Assembly (NCBI GenBank): GCA_963971535.1
Contig: OZ020591.1
Span: 14,477,577 to 14,541,576, forward strand
Reading direction: 5' to 3'
Length of the DNA stretch: 64,000 nt
Origin: Notolepis coatsorum
Taxonomy: Eukaryota > Chordata > Actinopteri > Aulopiformes > Paralepididae
Each line of letters starts with the position of its first letter. The first letter of the stretch is position 1. The notes beneath the pieces were generated by a model that was not told the DNA's origin, made no database searches, and saw nothing but the letters and a program-made list of their open reading frames with translations. This document shows positions 10,225 to 19,667 of this stretch, one piece after another. Both the position numbers and the translations under genes were made by a program.

Positions 10225-13200
10225 ATGATGAACACTCCACGAAACGATCCTCCTAACCAACGCCCGCAGCGCGAACGACGGCTCCCTCAGTACTTAGAGG
10301 CTTACGCTGTCAGTCAACAACCTAGTCTTCTACTAACAGTAAACGCGGTAAAACTAGAAAGTAAAAGTATGTCTAACCCCAACGCCCAGACTACCCCGAC
10401 CATAGAGGCCCCTACGGGTTCTAATGTAACTGACCAAGTTCACGGTGGGGACCAGTGGGAACCAGACATGACTTCACACCCCGCCAGTACTGAAGAAGTA
10501 GTCCCCGATGAGTCCCGGGAGGAATACAACGCTACCGAGAGAGAACTCGGCACGGAAGAAGACGGGGAGAGCACCGTGGAGATAGAGCTCCAAGGCTCCG
10601 CAAGGAGTACCCCGAGGGAAGGCTCCCCTATACAACCGCCTTCTCCCAGCGAGGCAGAGAGGACCCTACAGCAGGCCTTCCTCATCAGCCTGAACGCCGC
10701 TGCTGAACGCGACCGACTGCAGATCCAGCAGCGGAGCGAAGAAGAGCATATACGTCTAGAAATAAGACGCATTCAGAGGGAAGAGAATGTGGCCCGAGAC
10801 CGAGCAGACAGCCAGCGAGCAGCTGCTGGTGCTCTACGGGACGCAGAGCGCGACAGACAGCAAGCGCAACTAATAGAACAGCTGATCAGACGGACAACAC
10901 CCTCTCCCTCCGCCAGAGGCTCCAGGAACTCGTCTAGACACACCTCCAGGGCGGCATCCCCTAGCCGAGTAAACAACCCTGAACTTGACCAACAGACGAG
11001 GTCTATACCCCCCACAGACCACCTCCCCCCACCGGTCCAAGCGAGACCTAGCAACCGGGAAAGAGCAGCATATCCTGTGGAGAGGCTAAACCAGAGACTA
11101 CAAGCACTGGATGACCTAACTGAAGACGAAGAGGAAGAGGAGGAGAACCACGCCCGACGACAGCACAGTACTCTACCGGACCAGGAGGTCCGGTACAGCC
11201 CAGGCTATACTCCCGCGGAGCTGCGCTACAGACCCCCGACTCTATACACGGGTGAGCACGACGCACGACCCGCACCGAGGAACAGCACCTGGACAAGCGG
11301 GCCATGGTACACTGCCGGTACCAGCCCATACCAAGGAGCGGGAGGAGACTCGCCTAGGAGGCCTCTCCCCCAACGCTCGCCGATGTATCCACAGTCAGCG
11401 TCATACATTGGCACGCCTATGGTACCCGACTTCACCCAAGAGAACCGGGCCCAGTATACAGAACTCCGCATGTGTCTGGAGACCATGCTGGTGGATGTAT
11501 TGGATGAACGCCATAAATACGCCATCCTACTGAAGCACTTAAAGGTACCCCGCGCACATAATATAGCGCTCGCCTACGCGACCTCCACCACCCCATACAC
11601 AGCAGCGCTGGTAGCATTGGACCAGAGGTATGGGCGCATATGGGATTACGTGATCCAGGAGATCCGACACATCGACCGCTTACCCCCAGCAATAGACAAT
11701 CGAGCACTGGACGGCCTGTCCATCGGAGTGCGGTCCCTGGTAGGGATGTTGGGAGCGCAGGGAGAGAAGGGGAGGCATGAACTTTACGCCAGCTCAAATG
11801 TGGAAAGGATCTTGGAGAAGCTGCCGCCCGCTCGACAGGAGCGTTTTAGGCGGCAGAGAGACCACCGAGACCCGAATGGCCCCGAACCGAACCTCCTCGA
11901 TCTAGCAGACTTCCTGGCGAGAGAAGTCAGCAGCCTACGGCTAGATACATTCGGACGGAGCACCCCTGGCTCCAGAGAAGGAACCAGACGACTAAATGAT
12001 GGAAGAAGATCGGTGACTGTGATGCACCAATCGGAGTCAGTACCGAGCAGCAGGAGCCACAGTACCCCCTCCAGAACGGAGAAGTGGAAGATAGTGTGCC
12101 CCTACTGTGAGAAAGAACACTGGCTAGCGCAATGTGACTCCTTCCCCAAGCTGAACGCGGAGGAAGCAAGTCAATGGATAAAGTCCAACAAGCGCTGTTT
12201 TCGCTGTGCGCGCTCACACATGGCAGCCGAATGCCGCTTAAAGAAAAGGTGCACCAAGTGCGATGGAGCCCATCTGGACATACTTCACGACAGTAACAGA
12301 CGGCGCCCTTCACCCGCACCATCCAGCAGCAAAGCGAGCGTCATGTACATCGATCCCGCCAGCAGCAGTGGAGCCCGAGTACTCCTAAAAGTAGTGCGTG
12401 TGACACTAAGCTACCAGAATAAAGTCCTGGACACTTACGCCATCCTCGATGACGGGTCAGAGAAGACCCTTCTGCTCGCCTCCGCTGCGGCCCAGCTAGG
12501 GCTGCGGGGAAGCGAAACCCAAATGACAATTCGGACAATAAGACGAGATTTGAAGACGATAAAGGGCGAGAATGTCTCATTCTCTATCGCAGCAAGCGGC
12601 CAGCCTGAGCGACGGTACCAGATTACAGACGCTTTCACCAGCCAAGAAATAGGACTGTCGCGGTACACATACCCCGTCGCCAAGCTGATGGAGAAATATG
12701 CACATCTGCGCAAGTTACCGATCCCGCTCATAGACAATGCTATGCCGACCCTGTTGATAGGCTCCGACCATGCAGACCTCATTGTCCCGATAGACCGGGT
12801 TCATACCGGACCCCGAGGCTGTCCTGCAGCAGTCGAGACCCGTTTGGGATGGACTCTCCAAGGCCCGCTCGCCAAATCTCTCAACCGAAGTACAGCCACT
12901 AGATGTCCCCACTCCCGAGACCAAGAGGGAGAAACCGCACTCCTGCAACACGTAGAGCGGTTATGGACCTTGGAACAAATGCCCTTTAAGAACGGAAAGA
13001 AAGACATTCGCTCTAAAGACGACATTTACGCCATTCACCTCCTCGAGACAGGGACCAAGAGAGTCCCGGTCAACGGCGTGTTGAGATACGCCACGCCACT
13101 CCTGCGGCGAGAAGGAATGCCTACTTTCCACGCCAAGACAGACGCCACAGAACGGTACCTGCTGAACACGGAGCGGCGCTTAGCCAAGAACCCCGCCCAA

Positions 13201-15519
13201 GAGAGTGTATACCGCGCTGAGATTGAGAAGCTCATCACAGCGGGACACGTCACAAAGATGGACATTAAAGAGGCTGACCAGACCACTGAATCGTGGTACG
13301 TGCCTCACCACAAGGTCCATCACAACGGTAAAGACCGCATAGTATTTAACTGCAGCTACCAGATCGGATCCCAAAATCTGAATAAAGAGTTACTGCCCGG
13401 TCCCACACTCGGCCCCTCCCTACTCGGCGTTCTACTCCGCTTCCGCCAGGAAAAGGTGGCCATCAGCGGGGACATTAAAGGAATGTTCCTGCAGGTGAGA
13501 TTAGTAGAGGCGGACAAGCCCCTGTTACGGTTCCTATGGAGAGAGAAGCCAGGAGATGAGCACCCAGCCATCTACCAATGGGAAGTCCTCCCCTTCGGAA
13601 CGACGTGCAGCCCCTGCTGTGCTACATTTGCACTACAGAAACATGTAGCAGAGGACCCAGCAGTGGACGAAGAGGTCCGACACAGCGTAAAGAACAGCTT
13701 CTACGTAGACAACTGTCTACAAAGCCTTTCAACCCAGGAAGAAGCCGAGGCTCTCCTGATTAAACTCCGCGCCTCATTGATCAAAGGCGGCTTTGATCTC
13801 AGGCAGTGGGCCAGCAGCGATCCGCAAGTACTGCGCAGCCTCTCCTCCGAGGACAAGGCAGCCAGCAGCGAGACCTGGATGGCTACAATCCCGGGAGAAG
13901 CCCAGGAGATGACCCTGGGATTGGTGTGGCGATTCAAAACAGATTCGCTTCACTACAGACACAAGCCCCTGACTACGGAGCAGGGAAGGCCGGCGGCGGC
14001 GCCGACCACCAGACGGAGTGTGTACACAACACTCGCCCGACAATATGACCCACTAGGATGTATTCTACCGTACACCACCAGGGCAAAAATGATTGTACGA
14101 GCATTGTGGGACAAGGACCAGGGCTGGGACGACCCCATTCCCGCACAACTTGCATCCACCTGGAGAGAGTGGGAGATGGAGCTCCACTCACTCCCAGGCG
14201 TTAATATGCGCCGAAGCTACTTCCCACCCACGGTGAGGCCAGAGACATGTAAAATGGACTTACACGTCTTCAGTGACGCCTCAGAGGTCGCATACGGATC
14301 AGTAGCCTACTTGCGGGCCCAAGAAAAGGGGGGAGAGATCCACACAGCATTTGTCCTCGCCCGCTCGAGAATAGCCCCACGCAAGCAACAATCTATCCCA
14401 CGCCTAGAGCTCTGCGCAGCCCTAGCCGGAGCGCACCTAGCCACGCTCATCCAACGTGAGCTCACCATACCGGTGTCTAGAACAATCCTGTGGTCAGATT
14501 CCACGACAGTACTCGCCTGGATCAAATCGGACTCATGCAAGTACAAAGTCTTCGTGGGAGTCAGAGTCACCGAGATTCAAGACTTAACCGAAGAGTTAAC
14601 CGGAGAAACAGAGTGGCGCTACGTTGATACAAAACAGAACCCAGCTGACGTCATCACCCGGGGAATGCCCCTAGATGACCTCACCCGTCGCAATGTCTAC
14701 AGTGACGGCCCCGCATTCCTAAGACTCCCGGAAGGACAGTGGCCCATGCCTATCCCGAGGGAAGCAAGTCCAGAGGAGGTGGAAAATAAGAAGTCTGTGT
14801 TCTGTGGATTGAGCACCGTAGCCTCCACCGACCCTAACATAGACGATTGCACGTCCATAGAGAGTGCACAACAAAGAACATTCCTGCGGTACCACCCGGA
14901 GTGCAAGTCCCCCGCTGATATGTCAGCAGCTAACTACGAGGAAGCAGAATTGCTTCTACTGCAGCGAGCCCAGAGAGACTCGTTCCCCGATGAATTGGCC
15001 TGTCTACAGGGAGGAAAGCCCGTCCCATCCGACAGCAGATTAATTCATCTGGCCCCCGAGAGCGACGCTCATACCCTCATCAGAGTGGGTGGTCGCCTAC
15101 GCAGAACCCCCAACACACTCCTGATGGGGCGGCTAGATCCCGCGTTACCCCAGACAATGTACCGGCCTGAAGAAGCGAACGGCCGACGAATGTGGAGGTA
15201 CAGCCAAGTATTAGCCGACAAGTTTTGGAGCAGTTTCCTACTGCACTACCTACCGTCTCTACAGACCCGCCAGAAGTGGGTAAAGGAGAGAGACAATTTG
15301 ACAGAAGGAACAGTCGTCATGATTATTGATCAATCACTGCCCAGAGCTATGTGGCCGGCCGGCCGCGTAAGCAAAGTGATCACTGGTGCCGATGGCAAGG
15401 TCCGAGCAGCTGAAGTGCTTGTCCAGGGTCGCACTTACACCCGTCCCGTGGCGAGGCTCATAGAACTGCCCCGACTCCCAGACACAATCGATGATGACCA
15501 TGACCCTATAACCCTATGA
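10225..15519 (+). CDS. BEL/Pao Gag-Pol polyprotein, integrase core missing (1764 aa)
   Basis: One uninterrupted frame; the first in-frame ATG is at 10225. Residues 1-400 are a charged, proline-rich Gag region with a coiled-coil-like Glu/Arg/Gln stretch at about 167-222. A DUF1759-like Gag region follows (about 400-540). Zinc-knuckle cysteines lie at about 626-690 (CPYCEKEHWLAQC, CFRCARSHMAAEC, KCDGAH). The aspartic protease active site is in LDDGSEKT near 742. The RT has ISGDIKGMFLQV near 1082 and FYVDNCL near 1159 (YVDN instead of YVDD). RNase H has VFSDAS near 1347 and WSDSTTVLAW near 1424. At about residue 1628 (15106) the frame passes from VGGRLRR straight to TPNTLLMGR, skipping the integrase zinc-binding and DDE core, then enters the C-terminal DUF5641-like region (about 1656-1752). 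The polyprotein could make capsids and cDNA but not integrate unaided. Confidence 0.9.
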   Translation: MMNTPRNDPPNQRPQRERRLPQYLEAYAVSQQPSLLLTVNAVKLESKSMSNPNAQTTPTIEAPTGSNVTDQVHGGDQWEPDMTSHPASTEEVVPDESREEYNATERELGTEEDGESTVEIELQGSARSTPREGSPIQPPSPSEAERTLQQAFLISLNAAAERDRLQIQQRSEEEHIRLEIRRIQREENVARDRADSQRAAAGALRDAERDRQQAQLIEQLIRRTTPSPSARGSRNSSRHTSRAASPSRVNNPELDQQTRSIPPTDHLPPPVQARPSNRERAAYPVERLNQRLQALDDLTEDEEEEEENHARRQHSTLPDQEVRYSPGYTPAELRYRPPTLYTGEHDARPAPRNSTWTSGPWYTAGTSPYQGAGGDSPRRPLPQRSPMYPQSASYIGTPMVPDFTQENRAQYTELRMCLETMLVDVLDERHKYAILLKHLKVPRAHNIALAYATSTTPYTAALVALDQRYGRIWDYVIQEIRHIDRLPPAIDNRALDGLSIGVRSLVGMLGAQGEKGRHELYASSNVERILEKLPPARQERFRRQRDHRDPNGPEPNLLDLADFLAREVSSLRLDTFGRSTPGSREGTRRLNDGRRSVTVMHQSESVPSSRSHSTPSRTEKWKIVCPYCEKEHWLAQCDSFPKLNAEEASQWIKSNKRCFRCARSHMAAECRLKKRCTKCDGAHLDILHDSNRRRPSPAPSSSKASVMYIDPASSSGARVLLKVVRVTLSYQNKVLDTYAILDDGSEKTLLLASAAAQLGLRGSETQMTIRTIRRDLKTIKGENVSFSIAASGQPERRYQITDAFTSQEIGLSRYTYPVAKLMEKYAHLRKLPIPLIDNAMPTLLIGSDHADLIVPIDRVHTGPRGCPAAVETRLGWTLQGPLAKSLNRSTATRCPHSRDQEGETALLQHVERLWTLEQMPFKNGKKDIRSKDDIYAIHLLETGTKRVPVNGVLRYATPLLRREGMPTFHAKTDATERYLLNTERRLAKNPAQESVYRAEIEKLITAGHVTKMDIKEADQTTESWYVPHHKVHHNGKDRIVFNCSYQIGSQNLNKELLPGPTLGPSLLGVLLRFRQEKVAISGDIKGMFLQVRLVEADKPLLRFLWREKPGDEHPAIYQWEVLPFGTTCSPCCATFALQKHVAEDPAVDEEVRHSVKNSFYVDNCLQSLSTQEEAEALLIKLRASLIKGGFDLRQWASSDPQVLRSLSSEDKAASSETWMATIPGEAQEMTLGLVWRFKTDSLHYRHKPLTTEQGRPAAAPTTRRSVYTTLARQYDPLGCILPYTTRAKMIVRALWDKDQGWDDPIPAQLASTWREWEMELHSLPGVNMRRSYFPPTVRPETCKMDLHVFSDASEVAYGSVAYLRAQEKGGEIHTAFVLARSRIAPRKQQSIPRLELCAALAGAHLATLIQRELTIPVSRTILWSDSTTVLAWIKSDSCKYKVFVGVRVTEIQDLTEELTGETEWRYVDTKQNPADVITRGMPLDDLTRRNVYSDGPAFLRLPEGQWPMPIPREASPEEVENKKSVFCGLSTVASTDPNIDDCTSIESAQQRTFLRYHPECKSPADMSAANYEEAELLLLQRAQRDSFPDELACLQGGKPVPSDSRLIHLAPESDAHTLIRVGGRLRRTPNTLLMGRLDPALPQTMYRPEEANGRRMWRYSQVLADKFWSSFLLHYLPSLQTRQKWVKERDNLTEGTVVMIIDQSLPRAMWPAGRVSKVITGADGKVRAAEVLVQGRTYTRPVARLIELPRLPDTIDDDHDPITL

Positions 15520-15613
15520 CTTTGTGAAGTTGACTGACCCCTACAGCAAACCCTTATGTGTAAATAGACAACGCGATTAATCTGTCTCTGCTTAACTGAT
15601 TAGGTCTGGGACC

Positions 15614-15627
15614 AATCAGGGGGTGGC
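15614..15627 (+). promoter_or_regulatory. Polypurine tract of BEL/Pao element
   Basis: The tract atcagggggtggc lies immediately before the 3' LTR start tgttgtg, the expected position of the plus-strand primer. It is short and interrupted by one t and the final c. Confidence 0.65.
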
Positions 15628-17064
15628 TGTTGTGAAGGGCCAGATTAAACCGAATATATATATTTATTATATATATATATTTAATTGTATTTGTATATTC
15701 TCTAATATTCCTTGATATCCCTTGTATATTCCTTGTACAATATGCATTGAATATCCATTCTAGCCTACTGAACATCCCATAATAGTCTCCATTCTACTAT
15801 TGGTCGAGACCTTGGTGCCAGGCTGCCATACCCCCCAGACCCAGTTCAAACGTACCGCTCAACATGTACGAACAAGTCCTAGTTCCGCGTAGGAATCTGG
15901 CTACCGCACCACTAATGGGACTATTTGTTCATAGTGCGTATATATACTGCGCTACTAAAGTAGGACTTCTTTTTCAGTCCAGTTTCTTACCCTCCAATAG
16001 AGTCACAGACGTAAAGCCTCCCCACGACGCCACGTGTGGGAGTAAGGCCAAGTTCGGCCTACCATCGGTATTGAGACATCGTGTATATTAATATTTGAAT
16101 AGTCATATTTGGCACTATATCGTCGAGTTGGACGTAGTCTATTAAGCTAATAATAGTCTGTTAATATATAGTGCTTCGTGCGGTGAGAATACTACCGTAG
16201 TCAGCACCCCATCGTTTCGGGCAGAAAACTGGCTGCTTATCCAGGATGATCGACCCCATGTGAGATTGCACCCGAGGAGCCCCAGAGCCGACGAGCGAGT
16301 GGACCTGTATACCGGATTATTCTACCGACGACAGCCCGCCTTCCCAGGCACGGATTATGCTTTGTATACGTTGATTATTCCATGGATAAAGACCCCCGAC
16401 ACTGCCGTGTGTTGGAACCCCCCCCCCCTGGAGAGGACGCAAGGTGAGGAGACGCTCTGCAAGACGAGGTCGCTTCACGTCTCTCCTCCGTGGACCGGAG
16501 GACGCCGGCCCACAAAGAGTCCACCTGCTTTCATCTGTGGTCCAAGGATCGCCGGCGCATTGAACGGCACTACAGTGGGTTCACCTGGGATACCCTTGGC
16601 CGGATGAGGCAGCCGGACTCTACCCCCCCCCCCTTCCTACTCCTGTCGGCTTACAAGCGACCGGATTAACCCCCCCCCCTAGTGTATCCAGTCTATAATC
16701 ATTAAAGTATCATTGCTGTTATTCCTTAACTATTCCAGGTCGTATATGTACCACCTGCGCCTTCAGAGATTGGACATTCTCTATTGATATACCGACGAAT
16801 ACTCTTGCCATAAAAGTGCATACTAATTCCCATTCATAAATGTGATTGATTTGATGAAGTGCTTGCTCTACACACCATCGCTGTGTAGAAATAAAGACCT
16901 ATTTCTAATTCGTACATTTGTGTTGGATCCGTTTCATCTACGTGACAGTGTTCATCATAATATATTTATGCCGAGTACTGGGTGGCCGAATATTAAGTAC
17001 AAAGGTAGTGGTAGTAAGTATCATATCTAGTAATACAGTCAGGGAATTGTACCCCTCAGTTACA
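15628..17064 (+). repeat. 3' LTR of BEL/Pao element
   Basis: Full-length partner of the 5' LTR, 1437 versus 1438 bp, followed by the target duplication ctaat. Confidence 0.95.
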
Positions 17065-17131
17065 CTAATCACCAGCAAATTCATTTTAATTATATTCATA
17101 GGACGTATCTCACACCTAGGAAGCTGTTTGC
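17065..17131 (+). pseudogene. L1/Tx1-like LINE ORF2 remnant, part 3
   Basis: Reads HQQIHFNYIHRTYLTPRKL, the direct continuation of the frame that ends at 8718, interrupted here by a SINE. The last 17 bases form the SINE target duplication. Confidence 0.7.
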
Positions 17132-17610
17132 TTTTTTTTTATCCACTTTTTCTCCCATTTTCTATATTTTCTCCCATCCCAATTTCGTATCATCCAATTT
17201 CAACCCTCCCCTGTCACGAACGCTGTTTCTTGCCTCCCACAAGCCGGCTGCAATGTGGACTAAGTCATACATAGCACAAGTCCCCTCCGGTACTTGAGGT
17301 AACAGCAGTCGCATCTTTTCACCTGCGCAGCTCGATCTCTCAGTGGCGAGGAGTAGCGCGTGGGAGGCTCACGCTGCCCCCGACACTTCCTGATTCTACT
17401 GCGCAGGCGCACCAACCGACCTGTAGGAGTCGCTGTCCACAATGCCGGATCCCCACCCATCAGTTTCCCACCCCCTAATACGGCCAATGTGTATTAGTAC
17501 GGACGACCAGCTAAACTGAAAGCAAATGTGGAGCGCTGGGCTCGAACAGGCGAGCCCAGCGTCTCAAGATTTCGTGGCGAGCGCCTTGCCCACTACGCCA
17601 CATAGCCGCC
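17132..17610 (-). mobile_element. tRNA-derived SINE with 17-bp target duplication
   Basis: On the minus strand the head reads ggcggctatgtggcgtagtg (A box) and gttcgagcc (B box), close to a tRNA gene. The body runs leftward to a T-rich/A-rich tail at 17132-17180 with tctcccatcccaattt, shared with the SINE at 4244-4562. The 17-bp duplication cctaggaagctgtttgc (17115-17131 and 17611-17627) indicates target-primed insertion with LINE machinery. Confidence 0.9.
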
Positions 17611-17627
17611 CCTAGGAAGCTGTTTGC

Positions 17628-17828
17628 TATGGGACTGGGGGAGGAAATGTCTAATGTCTTTTGTGGTGTTTTTAATTTTTATTCTGTATTTATTATTTCT
17701 AATTGTCTTGTCATTATTATGATTATTATTGTTGAAGTACTGTCCTGTGATGTCCTGTGTATTACTGTTGTCACTGTATTATGTTGTGTTCTGTTTAATT
17801 GAAAATAGAAAATAAAGAAATTTTATCA
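17628..17828 (+). mobile_element. L1/Tx1-like LINE 3' terminus
   Basis: Continues the interrupted LINE (tatgggactggggg after the SINE duplication), through a T-rich 3' UTR to aaaataaagaaatttt with a poly(A) signal at about 17811. It marks the end of the host element for the three nested insertions. Confidence 0.6.
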
Positions 17829-18042
17829 TACGTTTTTTTTTAAACTAACCTTACTATTTTCTATCATGCACTCTTTCTACTATACTAATATGTCTTTACG
17901 ACTATGCACTCAACACTGCACTGTTTGATGAACATTGTTACTCGGCTGAAAGAGTTGTTCCCTTACTGTTGACTTGTCGTACAGAGCTTGTAAGTTGTCA
18001 ATTATATCACATATGTGATATATGTAAATGTATATGATATCA
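17829..18042. other. No recognisable feature
   Basis: AT-rich sequence between two LINE remnants, with a short palindrome atcacatatgtgat near 18005. No gene seen. Confidence 0.4.
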
Positions 18043-18372
18043 CATTTCTACTAAAGCAGGTCCAAAAGGCTTTAGATAATGTTGTTGCATGGGGAGATAA
18101 GTGCATGGTTTTAAGATCTCAGGGGCAAAGTCCAAGTGTAGGATTTTTGGCTTTAAAAGAAAGTTGCAGACCCTTGGGCTGGACATGTATGGGTCTCCTT
18201 TGGAGAAGGTGAATGTTTTTAAATGTCTTGGTGTCTGGTTTGACGAGCGACTGACTTGGGCCGTTCATATACCAAAGACATTGGGAAAAGGTAAGAAAGT
18301 GATAAATGTCATGAGAAGTTTGTCTGGTAGTGACTGGGGGGCAGACAGGGGGACTATGATATTGATATACCA
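18043..18372 (+). pseudogene. LINE RT C-terminal remnant (I/Nimb-like)
   Basis: Plus-strand frame with KVNVFKCLGVWFDERLTW then HIPKTLGKGKKVINVMRSLSG, a pattern found just after the RT catalytic core in I/Nimb-type LINEs of fish. It is truncated at both ends; the family A copy that starts at 18373 cuts it. The C-terminal piece of what may be the same element is at 19429-19655. Family name uncertain. Confidence 0.55.
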
Positions 18373-19428
18373 GGAAAAAACCCTCAGCTCTGAACTCTGC
18401 AGAATCTGAACCTGGCTCGCTGATAACAAACTTGGGTAAAACAGAATCCATTCTCTTTGGATCAAATAGCAAACTCAGCAAGGCCAACAGCTTCTCTGTT
18501 ACAGTGGGTGACAATATTGTCACAAGGAAAGATGAAATTACCTACCTGGGTTCCATCCTAGAGGCAAATCTTTCCTGTGACAAAATGCAACCAATGTAAT
18601 CAAAAAAGTCAACAAACGAACAAGATTCTTGTACCGGATCTCCTCTCTGGTAAACAAGAATACCTTGAAGACTCTAACAGGAGCACTCATTCAAGGGTAC
18701 TACGACTATGCTTGCACCTCATGGTACCAAAGCACCTCAAAGGCACTAAAACCAAGACTACAAACATCACAAAACAAACTGGTCAGACTACTGCTTGGCC
18801 TTACTCCTAAAACCAACCTTACCCCTGCCCATGTTGACAACCTAGGATGTCTTAGCGTAGACGACAGTACAGCAACTTGCAATGGGCCTGGTCTAAAAGA
18901 TACACTACACCACTAAGATACCCATGTACATGTCGAAATACTTCCCAAAGGTCAGTGAATTCCACAACCACAACACCAGAGGGAGTTCCACAAATCATGT
19001 TCAACCCAGATTCGGCTCAAACAAGGGACTAAACACATTTAGCAATTATACCACAATAATGTGGAATAGCCGTAAAATAATGTGAATCCCTACCCTCCTT
19101 CAAAACCGCTCTCAAAGAGCACCTACAGTACGGGTGGCTGCAATTAAAAACTGGCCACTCTAAATGTCCAAACCCCACCCACCCCCCTCCAATGTACAGT
19201 TTCTTCCCCTTCGAATGTATATACTATTTTATGATCTCTTTTTCTTAAACAGTACTGTATATTTGTATTTCTTGTATGTCATAAATGTCTTGATGGATTG
19301 AAAATGGGGGACCCTGATGTAAACAAGATCAAAGTATTTTTCTGGTCTGCATCATCTTAGCAGTTGTTTGTATTGAGCCATACTGTATTGTACCCATTCT
19401 GCAATCTGTTAATAAAGTGTTCAATCAA
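18373..19428 (+). mobile_element. Family A LINE, 3' part with degenerate RT
   Basis: Plus-strand copy, 5' truncated within the RT (the equivalent of KTLSSEL). It runs through the C-terminal region (NTLKTLTGALIQGYYDYACT) and the 3' UTR with gggggaccctgatgtaaac to a tail ttcaatcaag. The frame is broken several times, including a deletion around 18416-18440, and divergence is higher than in the 39-64 kb copies. Confidence 0.8.
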
Positions 19429-19660
19429 GTCTATGTGCGTGCAGGAGTCCTGAGACAGTGAGACATGTTTTCTTAGAGTGCAGCAAACACAGTCTTGGAA
19501 GGGAAGCGTTCTATAGAACTTTGTCCAATGTGGGAGTTAGGTCCTTTTCTTTCTCTTCTTTCTTTGGCCTGAGTGAGATTCACCAACTGATCACTGAAGC
19601 AGTTCTGAAATTCTTGCACGACACAGACTTCTATAGGAGAATATAAAGTGCTGCTTATAA
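19429..19660 (+). pseudogene. LINE C-terminal remnant (I/Nimb-like)
   Basis: Reads ETVRHVFLECSKHSLGREAF and ITEAVLKFLHDTDFYRRI before a stop at 19644, resembling the C-terminal domain of I-type LINE ORF2. Possibly the end of the remnant at 18043-18372, from which it is separated by the family A copy. Confidence 0.5.
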
Positions 19661-19667
19661 ATATAAA

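Larger units (their letters stand above)
8719..17064 (+). mobile_element. BEL/Pao LTR retrotransposon, recent insertion, integrase core deleted
   Basis: Complete element with two ~1.44-kb LTRs bounded by tg...ca, a 5-bp target duplication ctaat (8714-8718 and 17065-17069), a primer binding site, one long gag-pol frame and a polypurine tract. The LTRs differ by about one substitution (gcgacg/cacgacg) and one or two C-run lengths, so insertion was very recent. The pol order (protease, RT, RNase H, then C-terminal integrase-like region) is BEL/Pao. The integrase zinc-binding and DDE core are missing without breaking the frame. It lies inside the L1/Tx1-like LINE remnant. Confidence 0.95.

Noticed and set aside
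13701-13721. YVDN in the BEL/Pao RT as a disabling mutation
   Set aside because: YVDN in place of YVDD is, as I recall, common in vertebrate BEL/Pao RTs, so it is not evidence of inactivity by itself.
10440-14906. Many antisense frames of 60-130 codons across the gag-pol gene
   Set aside because: Shadows of the GC-rich sense frame; no recognisable protein features.
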